From the NCBI GenBank assembly GCA_943787205.1, contig CALSLN010000009.1, forward strand, positions 248,001 through 312,000: a DNA stretch of 64,000 bases, read 5' to 3'. The position numbers and the translations under genes are program-made. The notes beneath the pieces are model-generated. The model was not told the origin of the DNA, did no database searches, and saw only the letters and a list, made by a program, of their open reading frames with translations. Each line of letters starts with the position of its first letter. The stretch's first letter is position 1. Below are positions 49,066 to 57,689 of the stretch, one piece after another. Source of the DNA: an uncultured Rhodospirillaceae bacterium. GTDB taxonomy: Bacteria; Pseudomonadota; Alphaproteobacteria; Rhodospirillales; Rhodospirillaceae.

Positions 49066-50600
49066 TCCCGGACTGTAATGTTTTCAAGGTCAACGCGCTG
49101 GCCAGTAACCGGCAAGTCGTTCAATCGCGGGCTGTATCCCAGCGTATCGAAATAGGGAAAAAGATAGAGAGCCGGAGGATCAAAGTGCAGGGCCTCGACC
49201 AACTTCTGTAGTTTCTTCTCTCGTGATACCGGATCAAAATCTCGGTTGCTGTCTTCGATCAGAGGGAGAAGCTCCTCATTGCAGAAGTAAGCGCCCGCTT
49301 TCAAGCACGAAGCTGTTTCGATACTCCGGATCGCGTCTCCATGGATAGAGTTATTGAAACTGGTGTCTAAGATGTCGGCCCCGTCCCAATCCCCAGAAAA
49401 ATACATACTCAACCAACGCTGCCCAGGGACAGGGTCTAGGTCGACCTCAACACCAATCGCCGCAAGGTTTTGGGCCAGGACCTGATAGATTAGAGAAGAC
49501 TCTGGTACGGACGGATCACTGCGCACGACAGCTCTTAACTCAAGCCCATCCCCATAACCAGCGCTATCGAGGAGCGCCTTTGCCGCCTCTGGATCATAGG
49601 GAAAGAGTGGGATATCTGGCGCGTAGCCGTATACATCCGCTGTTGCAACTTGTGAAACCGGTTGCGACACCCCAGACAAAATTGAAGCCGCGATACCCTC
49701 ACGGTCTATAGCCATGTTTAATGCACGTCTAACCCGAATATCAGAGACGGGAGATTGATCATCAACCTGATGAAAAGCCCATGCCCCAACGGAATACGTT
49801 GGCCGCGCAAGCGTTTTAAACCCAGCCGCGGACAGATCGGTTAAGAGGTCCAGACTCAGCTTGAACGAAAGGTCAATCTGGCCACTCAAAATAGATTGCG
49901 CACGGGCTGTGACATCACCAACAGCCGTGAAATGAATTTCATCAAAGTTCTGAGAGTCACGCCATGAGTTTGGGTTCCGCTCAAAGACATAAGTCCCCGT
50001 CGCTTGCCCCCAGTCTTTAAGCTTGTATGGGCCGGATCCGACAGGAGAAAGGCCAAAGGCATCCATGCCGACCTCGGCCAAGTACTCCATCCCAACCATA
50101 TAAACAAAGCTCATACGCTTCGGCAAAATCGCGTCGGGGCGGTTTGTGTTGATGCGCACGGTCAGTTCATCGATCACGGTGGCAGAATCGATCATCGCGG
50201 TTTCACCAGCCACCAAATACCCAGCCGCCTGCTCGCTTCTCAAGTACGTGACAACATCAACAACGGTTTGAGCGTTAAACGGCTCACCATTCGAAAACGT
50301 AACGCCTGGACGCAACGTAAACACCCACGATTCGTCCCCCGTCGAAGTCCACGTTAAGGCAAGCCCGGGCAGGACCACACCTTTGTCACCAATACCTGTC
50401 AGAGCGTCATAGAGGATATAATTGGAATTGATTGCACCGATCGGGAGGGATGAATAAGGATTGCCCAAGCCAGGCGGCCGCCCCGGGACTGCGACACGCA
50501 AAACGCTCGGAGCGTCACTTTCGTCGGCGAAAGCGTTGCCATCAAACAGACCCATTAGCCCTACGGCTAAAACGACTGACAACTTTAAAACAGAGTTCAT
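49062..50600 (-). CDS. ABC transporter solute-binding protein, peptide/nickel family (SBP family 5)
   Basis: The signal peptide (1-25, GNAFA) is followed by typical family 5 stretches: LTWTSTGDESWVFTLRPGVTFSNGEPFNAQTVV, VRRALNMAIDREGIA and DPEAAKALLDSAGYG. The 512-residue length is standard. No permease or ATPase genes of an oligopeptide-type importer lie in the window, so it is an orphan or works with a system encoded elsewhere. It is located between the nitrilase and hydrolase genes in the same operon, which suggests that the imported compound is their substrate. Confidence 0.9.
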   Translation of the reverse strand: MNSVLKLSVVLAVGLMGLFDGNAFADESDAPSVLRVAVPGRPPGLGNPYSSLPIGAINSNYILYDALTGIGDKGVVLPGLALTWTSTGDESWVFTLRPGVTFSNGEPFNAQTVVDVVTYLRSEQAAGYLVAGETAMIDSATVIDELTVRINTNRPDAILPKRMSFVYMVGMEYLAEVGMDAFGLSPVGSGPYKLKDWGQATGTYVFERNPNSWRDSQNFDEIHFTAVGDVTARAQSILSGQIDLSFKLSLDLLTDLSAAGFKTLARPTYSVGAWAFHQVDDQSPVSDIRVRRALNMAIDREGIAASILSGVSQPVSQVATADVYGYAPDIPLFPYDPEAAKALLDSAGYGDGLELRAVVRSDPSVPESSLIYQVLAQNLAAIGVEVDLDPVPGQRWLSMYFSGDWDGADILDTSFNNSIHGDAIRSIETASCLKAGAYFCNEELLPLIEDSNRDFDPVSREKKLQKLVEALHFDPPALYLFPYFDTLGYSPRLNDLPVTGQRVDLENITVRE

Positions 50601-50638
50601 TTATTGGTTACACTCTAGGTCAGTTACAGAAAGAAAAA

Positions 50639-52747
50639 TCAGATTTGGATGTATTCACCATCCATCTTTTCTTCGTCCGCTAACGTCTTGGACTTAGGCG
50701 TTCCCCCGGCGCTAGGCTTGTCGAAATCTGGTTGCGCCTTTCCTGGGACGGAAAGAGACCGAGAAGATGGCACCGTCGGTGGCGTAAAAATGCCTCGGTC
50801 GTAATAGCTACTTAGCACTTTCCGAAGCGGCTTCATGCCACGATATGGATTACCGAGCGGGTCTCCTGTGCCGAGGTTGTTTGGAAGCCCAACCTCCGCC
50901 GCATAATCCTCGACATAGACGTTGGGGTCATCCCACATCGGCAAGTTGAGGTGTGGGTTCGCCCGCGCACGGCGCAGGGCAAGTAAATCAACCGTACCGG
51001 CCAGGGTAGCAGCTCCCGGCGTATCCAATTCTCCTTGGATAGACCCGTCGAAGTTCACCATCTTCGTATACCCGCGCATCTGATTGGTGTGTTCATACTT
51101 TGAGTTCGGCGTGAAATGCTCACCGCCAGGCAACGGTGATAAGATGTAAGCAACGTTCTCAAAGGCCCGGGTCTGGCGCGCATAGTCCCAGCCACGTCGG
51201 CCGGATCCATGCCCCTCTGAAGAGGGATGAATAATGACCTCAGCCCCATTTTTGACCAGCATACGGGCGATCTCCGGGTGCGCTTGGTCAAAACAAACCA
51301 TCGTGGCCAGTCGGCCAATTGGCGTGTCTGCCACTGGGAAGAGGAAGTCATATCCGTACGTATCCAGATACTCGTCGTAGATCGTACTTGGCGTCGTGTC
51401 GGGTAGAGATCCCCAGACATCCGCGCATTGTATTTTTCGATATCGATGTATGAGATCACCGGAGTCATTGAGAATAAAGGCTGAGTTGAAAACGTAGCCT
51501 GGAAGCTTGTCGTCGATCTCGAAGGTCGATCCAGAGAGGTACACTTTATGCTTAAGTGCAAACTCTGACAGTAACTCCATCTCTGGCCCAGGGTAACGAA
51601 TTGCAAGACGTTGCAATGTGATAGGCGAGCGATACCCATGACCGCCCTGCCCTGTCATGAAGAACTCAGACAGTGCCACAAGTCTGATGTTTGGATTAGA
51701 TGCCGTGCGCGCAGGCAACTCGAGCGCACGCGTCACGTTTTCAGTGAGCATCTCTCGCACATCAGACGTTTTCTGAATCATCGTTTTCACGGACTGCACC
51801 AACAGCACGTCGTATTCCGTCTCAGGCCCCGTACCTTCGGCCGCTTTCGCCGATTCAAGACGTTGCTTTGCGTCGCTCACCCACTCTTTTTTATTCCGCG
51901 GCTGGGCCGGCGCTGACTGTTGATCAACGATTAGTCTGCGATACCCCTCCGCAAACAAATTGGCGCGAAGGTGGAGTGGAGCAATGCCAAAAATAGCAGC
52001 ACGCTTGCGGCGCAACTTGTCGACGTAGACATCTGTCTTGAGGAAGTCCTCAGTAGCAGCGGATCCGATTTGACGACCGTTCCAATCGCAAAGACCACTA
52101 GCGCTTGGGGCTGACACTTCCACGCCATCTTTCTCGCGGGAAATAGCCGACGCCGTTGCAATAAAAGCGCTGTTCTCAAAAGCGCGGGCGATCCGCGCAT
52201 TTTGGCGCGCCTCAAACAAGTCGTCCGCCGTTTCTTCGGTTGGGTTGAGAATGATCTCCGCACCCTTCCAGACAACACTGCGAGCGTAGTGTGGAAACAG
52301 AATGTCTTCGCCAGGTAGAATACCCACTTGGCCAATCGGCGTGTTCGCGACTTTAAATTCTTTCGGTTGACCCAACCCGCTGGTTTGATCCGTCGCCAAT
52401 CCATTCACCAGTTCCGGGGATACTTTCTCTGTCTCGATCAATACGTCGCCTGCTGCACCGACCAGAAAGCCCAATGTGATTGCGGTCCCAGCCCCAGTGC
52501 CTTGCACCACTGCCGATCCAGCGATAAAGACACTCTTGTCCGCAGTGAGAGCAGCTAAAGCCTTAAGCAGTGCTTTTCGATCCTGCGGTGCGCTTCCATT
52601 TGAAGAATGGGGCAAAAGGATCACCGAGCTAACGGGTGCATCAACCTCGAACCGAGCAGAGTTGGCTGTGATCGTTGCAATGTGTTTGGTCAGCGCCGGA
52701 ATATCTTCGGGAGACCACGATTTCTGGGAGATATAGAGCATGCTCAT
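50639..52747 (-). CDS. Tandem nitrilase-superfamily protein A (N-terminal domain lacks Cys)
   Basis: The ATG at 52747 gives 702 residues with two nitrilase folds. In the C-terminal one the Glu-Lys-Cys triad is present: ALSEFFMTG, HRYRKIQCADV and ATMVCFDQAHPE. In the N-terminal one the Glu position is His (ILLPHSSNG) and the Cys is Pro (GILPGEDILFPH), so that half is presumably catalytically dead. A C-terminal tail of 60 residues is Ser/Pro/Lys-rich. The gene heads an operon of six genes down to 45507. Frames are clean. Similar proteins are encoded at 54900 and 57690. Confidence 0.85.
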   Translation of the reverse strand: MSMLYISQKSWSPEDIPALTKHIATITANSARFEVDAPVSSVILLPHSSNGSAPQDRKALLKALAALTADKSVFIAGSAVVQGTGAGTAITLGFLVGAAGDVLIETEKVSPELVNGLATDQTSGLGQPKEFKVANTPIGQVGILPGEDILFPHYARSVVWKGAEIILNPTEETADDLFEARQNARIARAFENSAFIATASAISREKDGVEVSAPSASGLCDWNGRQIGSAATEDFLKTDVYVDKLRRKRAAIFGIAPLHLRANLFAEGYRRLIVDQQSAPAQPRNKKEWVSDAKQRLESAKAAEGTGPETEYDVLLVQSVKTMIQKTSDVREMLTENVTRALELPARTASNPNIRLVALSEFFMTGQGGHGYRSPITLQRLAIRYPGPEMELLSEFALKHKVYLSGSTFEIDDKLPGYVFNSAFILNDSGDLIHRYRKIQCADVWGSLPDTTPSTIYDEYLDTYGYDFLFPVADTPIGRLATMVCFDQAHPEIARMLVKNGAEVIIHPSSEGHGSGRRGWDYARQTRAFENVAYILSPLPGGEHFTPNSKYEHTNQMRGYTKMVNFDGSIQGELDTPGAATLAGTVDLLALRRARANPHLNLPMWDDPNVYVEDYAAEVGLPNNLGTGDPLGNPYRGMKPLRKVLSSYYDRGIFTPPTVPSSRSLSVPGKAQPDFDKPSAGGTPKSKTLADEEKMDGEYIQI

Positions 52748-52982
52748 ATGGCTTTCTTTTCTGAGTCGAGACCCGTGTTTGATCCACAGACTTATATTGA
52801 CTGATGGATAGTATACCGGCGCAAACAAAGAACACCGCATAACCACTGATCGAGCGCGATTTAGCCCATTTCGTTGGATTCTGGCTGCGCGCAGGCCGAT
52901 TTGGTTGCTGTTTTTACGAGGCTATATAGATTGAATAAAGCCCACCCATCCCAGCCCTAAACAACCCAGAGTATATACCTCC

Positions 52983-53828
52983 ATGACGTCCGCTATCGAC
53001 CTCATCATATCACCCCGAAAACGAGACATCGGCAGCCTCGAAGTCAGGCGCGCCCTCCCCTACGCCAAACGGAGAACGGTCGGACCATTCATCTTCTTCG
53101 ATCACATGGGGCCGGCTAAATTCGAACCTGGACAGGGCATTGATGTTCGCCCCCACCCCCATATTGGACTGGCGACAGTGACCTTCTTGTTCGATGGCGA
53201 AATCCATCACCGCGATAGCCTCGGATTTCACCAACCAATACAACCAGGCGACGTAAATTGGATGACCGCCGGTCGCGGTATCGTCCATTCAGAACGAACA
53301 GGACCGGAGGCTCGGGCGAGCGGTCAAACGTTGCACGGAATCCAGACATGGATTGCCTTACCCATAGAACATGAAGAGACAGAGCCCGCGTTCTATCACC
53401 ACCCGAAAGACACATTGCCTACCATTCAGCGTGATGGTGCGAACCTGAGCCTAATTGCTGGAAACGTCCACGGCGAGACATCACCAGTCAAAGTGTTCTC
53501 GCCGATGTTCTATCTCGGCGGCTCATTGGACGCAGAAGCGGACTTTGCCATAACGGACGAGCATGAAGAGCGATCTGTGTATGTGGTCGATGGCACCGTT
53601 TCCGTCGACGGCCAAACACTCGAGGAAGGGGATATGGCGGTTCTTCTCCCCGGCAAATCAGCAAGAGTAAAAACGGATTCCGGCGCACGAATCATGTTGG
53701 CCGGAGGAGCGCCTTTAGATGGCAAACGCCTCATTTGGTGGAACCTGGTCGGTAGTGAACAGTCTTTGATTGACCGGGCCAAGCGGGGAATGGAAGAACG
53801 GAGACTTCGCAACCGTGCGCGACGATGA
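52983..53828 (+). CDS. Pirin family protein
   Basis: The N-terminal bicupin half contains the pirin signature FIFFDHMGPAKFEPGQG, RPHPHIGLATVTFLFDGEIHHRDSLG and GIVHSERT. The metal ligands are the two His of RPHPHIG and the His/Glu of IVHSE. The C-terminal pirin domain follows (FSPMFYLGG, VVDGTVSVDGQTL). At 281 aa the protein is typical. Bacterial pirins are metal-binding oxygenases or redox sensors, with quercetinase activity known in some. It stands just upstream of, and on the same strand as, the TRAP binding protein. Confidence 0.92.
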   Translation: MTSAIDLIISPRKRDIGSLEVRRALPYAKRRTVGPFIFFDHMGPAKFEPGQGIDVRPHPHIGLATVTFLFDGEIHHRDSLGFHQPIQPGDVNWMTAGRGIVHSERTGPEARASGQTLHGIQTWIALPIEHEETEPAFYHHPKDTLPTIQRDGANLSLIAGNVHGETSPVKVFSPMFYLGGSLDAEADFAITDEHEERSVYVVDGTVSVDGQTLEEGDMAVLLPGKSARVKTDSGARIMLAGGAPLDGKRLIWWNLVGSEQSLIDRAKRGMEERRLRNRARR

Positions 53829-53864
53829 AGACGAGTTCATTCCATTACCGAAAGATTGAGTTTG

Positions 53865-54896
53865 ATGGCCAACATCTATCGTTTTCTTACGACGAGCTTA
53901 TCCACGCTCATTCTTGTCATTGGCGTTTCGTCAGCTGCTGCGGCCCAAGCAAGCGCGATAAAACCTATGCTCATCGTCGGTGGCACGACCGGAGTACCAG
54001 AGGGCACTGCCGGTTATGAAAAATGGATGATGTTTCGTGATCGCGTAGCAGACCACTCAAATGGCGCCCTCGAGCTCACTCCAATGGTTTCAGGGGAGTT
54101 GGGTTCAGAAGAGACGATCCTGAGCAGCTTGCGTCGAGGGCGCGTCCAGGTCGCAAATTTATCAGGATTGGTTATCGGTTCTATTGTGCCAGAAGTGGCC
54201 TTGCTACAGACACCCTTTCTGTTCGATAGCACGGAGCAAGCGGATCACATTTTTGACACCGTATTGTTCGACATATACAGCGATTTGCTCGCACAAAATC
54301 GTCTTACGCTTATGTCATGGGATGAGGTCGGGGTTCACCACGTCTACGGAAAGAAACCAATTTTAACACCACGAGATCTTCAGGGTGTCCGCTTTCGGGT
54401 CTCATCCGGCCTTGCAGCCCGCCTTTTTGCAGAAGCAATCGCGTCCGACATCATTCCACTTGCCTTCACAGAAAATATCATCGGTCTCCAGACCGGGCTC
54501 GTTGACGCAGGTGCTAATGCGGTCATTCTATATGCAAGCACTGGCATCTCAGAGGAGGCTCCACACCTCTCTCTGACAAACCACATGCATGCCGTCAATT
54601 TCATGATCGCTGATTCTAAATGGCTTGGGCGACTACCGAAAAGCCAACAAGACATCGTGCAGAATGGCTGGCTCCCGATCGATCAAGCACGCGCTATGTC
54701 ACGGGCTGAAGAACAGAAATTTCTCGACCAGGCCGATCAGATCGGGTTTGAGATTCACACGCTAACACCCGCCCAGAGAGACTCGTGGATCCAGGCATCT
54801 GCCCCGGTAACGGATCAGATTATTGAAGGTATTGGTGGCTCAGCGGCTGAAATCTACGCGGCAATACAAAGGGCAAAACGGGACTTCGCAGACTGA
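53865..54896 (+). CDS. TRAP transporter solute-binding protein (DctP family)
   Basis: The ATG at 53865 precedes a signal peptide (VSSAAAAQA). The mature protein has LTPMVSGELGSEETILSSLRRGRVQVANLS, TPFLFDSTEQAD, a LQGVRFRVSSG stretch, and PLAFTENIIGLQTGLVDAG, all typical of DctP. TRAP carriers take up organic acids. The membrane subunits DctQ and DctM are not in the window, so the protein is an orphan here. It lies 36 bp after the pirin gene. The next gene, a nitrilase, is on the opposite strand and ends 3 bp away. Confidence 0.9.
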   Translation: MANIYRFLTTSLSTLILVIGVSSAAAAQASAIKPMLIVGGTTGVPEGTAGYEKWMMFRDRVADHSNGALELTPMVSGELGSEETILSSLRRGRVQVANLSGLVIGSIVPEVALLQTPFLFDSTEQADHIFDTVLFDIYSDLLAQNRLTLMSWDEVGVHHVYGKKPILTPRDLQGVRFRVSSGLAARLFAEAIASDIIPLAFTENIIGLQTGLVDAGANAVILYASTGISEEAPHLSLTNHMHAVNFMIADSKWLGRLPKSQQDIVQNGWLPIDQARAMSRAEEQKFLDQADQIGFEIHTLTPAQRDSWIQASAPVTDQIIEGIGGSAAEIYAAIQRAKRDFAD

Positions 54897-54899
54897 TAC

Positions 54900-56855
54900 T
54901 CAGTCGCCCTTTGGGGCAACAAAGATGCCCTCTTTGGCATAAGATGCGATTACTTTTTTGATCTCAACACCGCCAAGATAAGGGTTTCCTAGCGGGTCAT
55001 CTGGCCAAAGATTATTTGGCAACCCGCGCGGGGTCTCAGCATATTCGTGCGCGTATACGACGGCATCATCCCATAGCGCGATATTGGCCTGAAGGTCTGC
55101 GCGGGCCTGCCGCAGAGCTCTTAGATCAATCATGCCGCTTAACGGGACCTGACCTGCAGTATCCGCTTCAGCCTGCACCGATCCATCGAAGTTAATAATC
55201 TTCGAATAACCGCGACCGCGTGAGCTGGGGACTGGTCGGTCCGGCAGAAAATATTCGCCGCCATGACCAGCTGACAGAACATACGCGACATTCTCAAACG
55301 CGCGCATCCGACGGGCAGCATCCCAACCCGCACGGTGAGAGCCGTGGGGCTCTGATGTAGGGTGCAGAATGATCTCTGCGCCGCGCCGCGCCATGGCTCG
55401 GTATGTCTCTGGAAAATTGTTATCAAAACAGATCGTCGTTGCAAGACAGCCAATTGGCGTATCCACAATGGGGAAAAGATGTTCGTATCCGTACTTATCA
55501 ACATACTGATCAAATACGCTTCCCGGTGTCGTGTCTGGCAGAAAGCCCATCGCATCGCCGCAGTGAATTTTGCGATACCGGTGAATAAGATTGCCGGAGG
55601 GGTCGTAAATGAAAGCGGTGTTAAAAAATCGGTCCGGCCAATCCGGATCATGTTCGAATACTCCGCCAGAAACGTAGGCCCCAATCTCTTGTGCAAATGC
55701 TGCAATCTGATCCATTTCCGGACCGGGAAAGGTCACCCCAATCTTATCTGCGATGTGCCCAAGCTTTTGACCTAATGGGCTAACAGGACCGGTCAAAAAG
55801 AACTCTGGGAACACGACGAGCTTGAGGTTTGCCGCACGTGCCCCATAGTTCCGCACCAGATCAAACGCGTCGTCTAGGTTTGGCTGCCGGCACTCAACTA
55901 GTTGTTCAGGTTTATGAGATTGATGCACCACGTGCTGGGCGACCATTGCGCTGTAGGCTGAAACTTCTTTTCCCACAGGCGGCTTTGGTAGCGCCTCAGC
56001 TTTTCGCGCACCTTCAAACAACCAGTCTTTTCGGGTTTGTGGAGAGGGCCGAGGCGTCGATGCTTCCACCTTATAGCCGGGCGCATAAAGATTCATCCTG
56101 ACGATCGTCGGAAAATTCAAAGCCGGTCCAGATCGCTTGCGTCGCAAAGCTTCAATATCGACATCTACACGGACGTACGATTCCGCACCAACCACACTCA
56201 CGGCCTTTCCCTGTGGCGGATACAAAGCTGTCACAGGCGGAAGCGCAACGCTGGTGCCATCAATCGTGACGGAATGCGGAGACGCAACGGCTACATAAGC
56301 AAGGTTTTCATAGGCGCGCGCGACCCGCGCAACAGTCCGGCTATCAAGCAAGGCGTCCGTTCGCTCGCGCGATGGATTGAGAATGATCTCTGCACCACTG
56401 ACCAGCATCGTACGAACAACATGTGGCGCTAGAATGTCTTCGCCACAGAGGATGCCAATCTGCCCCAAAGGTGTGTCAGCCACTTGGAATGATGCAGGGC
56501 GAAATGTATCAGCGCTAGTGTCCGTATACCCTTCAACGAGGTCGGGCATGATTTTAGGAGTCCGAGACAGAATGCTGCCATCAGGCCCCACAATAAAACC
56601 AACTGTTCTCGGCGAGTCCTCACCGTCAACGGTCACATAAGCTGAAGCGCCCACATAAACAGCATGCCCTGTCGCCAGTTGAGCCAACGCATCCACGATT
56701 GCTTGCTCATGCGGCGCGTCCCGCTCCGACCCGTCGCCATGGGGCAATACAATAAGCTCAGGTCCATTCTTGACCCGCGTTCCGAGCGCTTGCCGGATGA
56801 CCCCATCGGCCAGATTCAGAGAATCAATTGCCCAAGGCGTTTGCAAAAGAAACAT
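54900..56855 (-). CDS. Tandem nitrilase-superfamily protein B
   Basis: The ATG at 56855 has an excellent GGAGG 8 bp upstream. The 651-residue protein has two nitrilase folds. The N-terminal domain has His at the Glu position (IVLPHGDGS), Lys in TPKIMPD and Cys in GILCGEDILAPH. The C-terminal domain has the complete triad (FPEFFLTGP, YRKIHCGDAMG, TICFDNNFPE). Residues after about 595 (NNLWPDDPLGNPYLGG) are shared with the other two copies. Located 42 bp downstream of the exported NmrA-like gene in one operon. Confidence 0.88.
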   Translation of the reverse strand: MFLLQTPWAIDSLNLADGVIRQALGTRVKNGPELIVLPHGDGSERDAPHEQAIVDALAQLATGHAVYVGASAYVTVDGEDSPRTVGFIVGPDGSILSRTPKIMPDLVEGYTDTSADTFRPASFQVADTPLGQIGILCGEDILAPHVVRTMLVSGAEIILNPSRERTDALLDSRTVARVARAYENLAYVAVASPHSVTIDGTSVALPPVTALYPPQGKAVSVVGAESYVRVDVDIEALRRKRSGPALNFPTIVRMNLYAPGYKVEASTPRPSPQTRKDWLFEGARKAEALPKPPVGKEVSAYSAMVAQHVVHQSHKPEQLVECRQPNLDDAFDLVRNYGARAANLKLVVFPEFFLTGPVSPLGQKLGHIADKIGVTFPGPEMDQIAAFAQEIGAYVSGGVFEHDPDWPDRFFNTAFIYDPSGNLIHRYRKIHCGDAMGFLPDTTPGSVFDQYVDKYGYEHLFPIVDTPIGCLATTICFDNNFPETYRAMARRGAEIILHPTSEPHGSHRAGWDAARRMRAFENVAYVLSAGHGGEYFLPDRPVPSSRGRGYSKIINFDGSVQAEADTAGQVPLSGMIDLRALRQARADLQANIALWDDAVVYAHEYAETPRGLPNNLWPDDPLGNPYLGGVEIKKVIASYAKEGIFVAPKGD

Positions 56856-56896
56856 AGAAGAACCTCCGACTCTTGAACGGCTGGGTGCAGAGCGTC

Positions 56897-57601
56897 CTAT
56901 TCTTCGCCAGCAGGCAGTGCGGGATCCCATGCGTAGAGAATTTTCTGATGCGTGGATTCGTCATCCAGAATGTCAACGATCATGCGACCCAGCTCTTGGC
57001 GGTCGATAGAGCCACGATACTCATAGTCTTCGAAAATGCCGGTGCCCGTCGTTTCGCCGCGACGCAATCCGCCCGGACGGACAATTGTGTAATCCAAACC
57101 GCTGTAGATCAGGTCATCTTCCGCCAGTGTCTTTATATAAAGCACTTCAGCCATAAAGTTTGCACCTTCACCCGGGATTTCCCGAGTCGTGCCGACGCCC
57201 ATTGAACTCACCTGAATGACGCGACTCACAGCATTCGCTTTCGCGGCAGCCGTGATGTTCAGATTGCCAACAAGATCAGGACGCCGTTCACCGCGCCGCC
57301 CCCCTAATGAACTAATGACAACTTTAAAATTGTCAGCCGTATAGGCTTGGTCCACGTCATCTGCATTCAAGGCATTGCCGACCACTGTTTTGACATCCAA
57401 ACCGTCAAAAACACTCAGGTTGGATGTCGGCCTCACGAACACCGTCACCGGCACGTCCATAGCGCGCAGATGCTGAACGGCGCTTAGGCCAGTTCCACTG
57501 GTGCCACCAAAAACGAGTACGGGGCCATCGATGGCCTGGGCCATATTCGCAGCACCAAAAAACAAAGCGGCGAAAGCGATAAGAAAGCGTTTGAAACTCA
57601 T
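56897..57601 (-). CDS. Exported NmrA/SDR-type Rossmann protein
   Basis: The ATG at 57601 has AGGAGAC just upstream. The first 23 residues look like a signal peptide (LFFGAANMAQA). Then follow VLVFGGTSGTGLSAVQHL (NAD(P)-binding glycine loop), VISSLGG, VIQVSSMGVG and YTIVRPGGLRRG, as in NmrA-like and atypical short-chain dehydrogenases. A Rossmann dinucleotide-binding protein with a signal peptide is unusual, because NAD(P)H is cytoplasmic. Either the segment is an anchor, or the protein serves another purpose. It lies between two tandem-nitrilase genes. Confidence 0.75.
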   Translation of the reverse strand: MSFKRFLIAFAALFFGAANMAQAIDGPVLVFGGTSGTGLSAVQHLRAMDVPVTVFVRPTSNLSVFDGLDVKTVVGNALNADDVDQAYTADNFKVVISSLGGRRGERRPDLVGNLNITAAAKANAVSRVIQVSSMGVGTTREIPGEGANFMAEVLYIKTLAEDDLIYSGLDYTIVRPGGLRRGETTGTGIFEDYEYRGSIDRQELGRMIVDILDDESTHQKILYAWDPALPAGEE

Positions 57602-57689
57602 GGAGTGTCTCCTGACGTTGCCGTTATTCGTTGATTTAGTATGGCACGACCATAGTACAGCGCGAGTCACGATTTAGGGAAGGCAGTCG

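Noticed and set aside
55362..55775. 137-codon plus-strand frame within tandem nitrilase B
   Set aside because: It is antisense to a conserved, frameshift-free gene.
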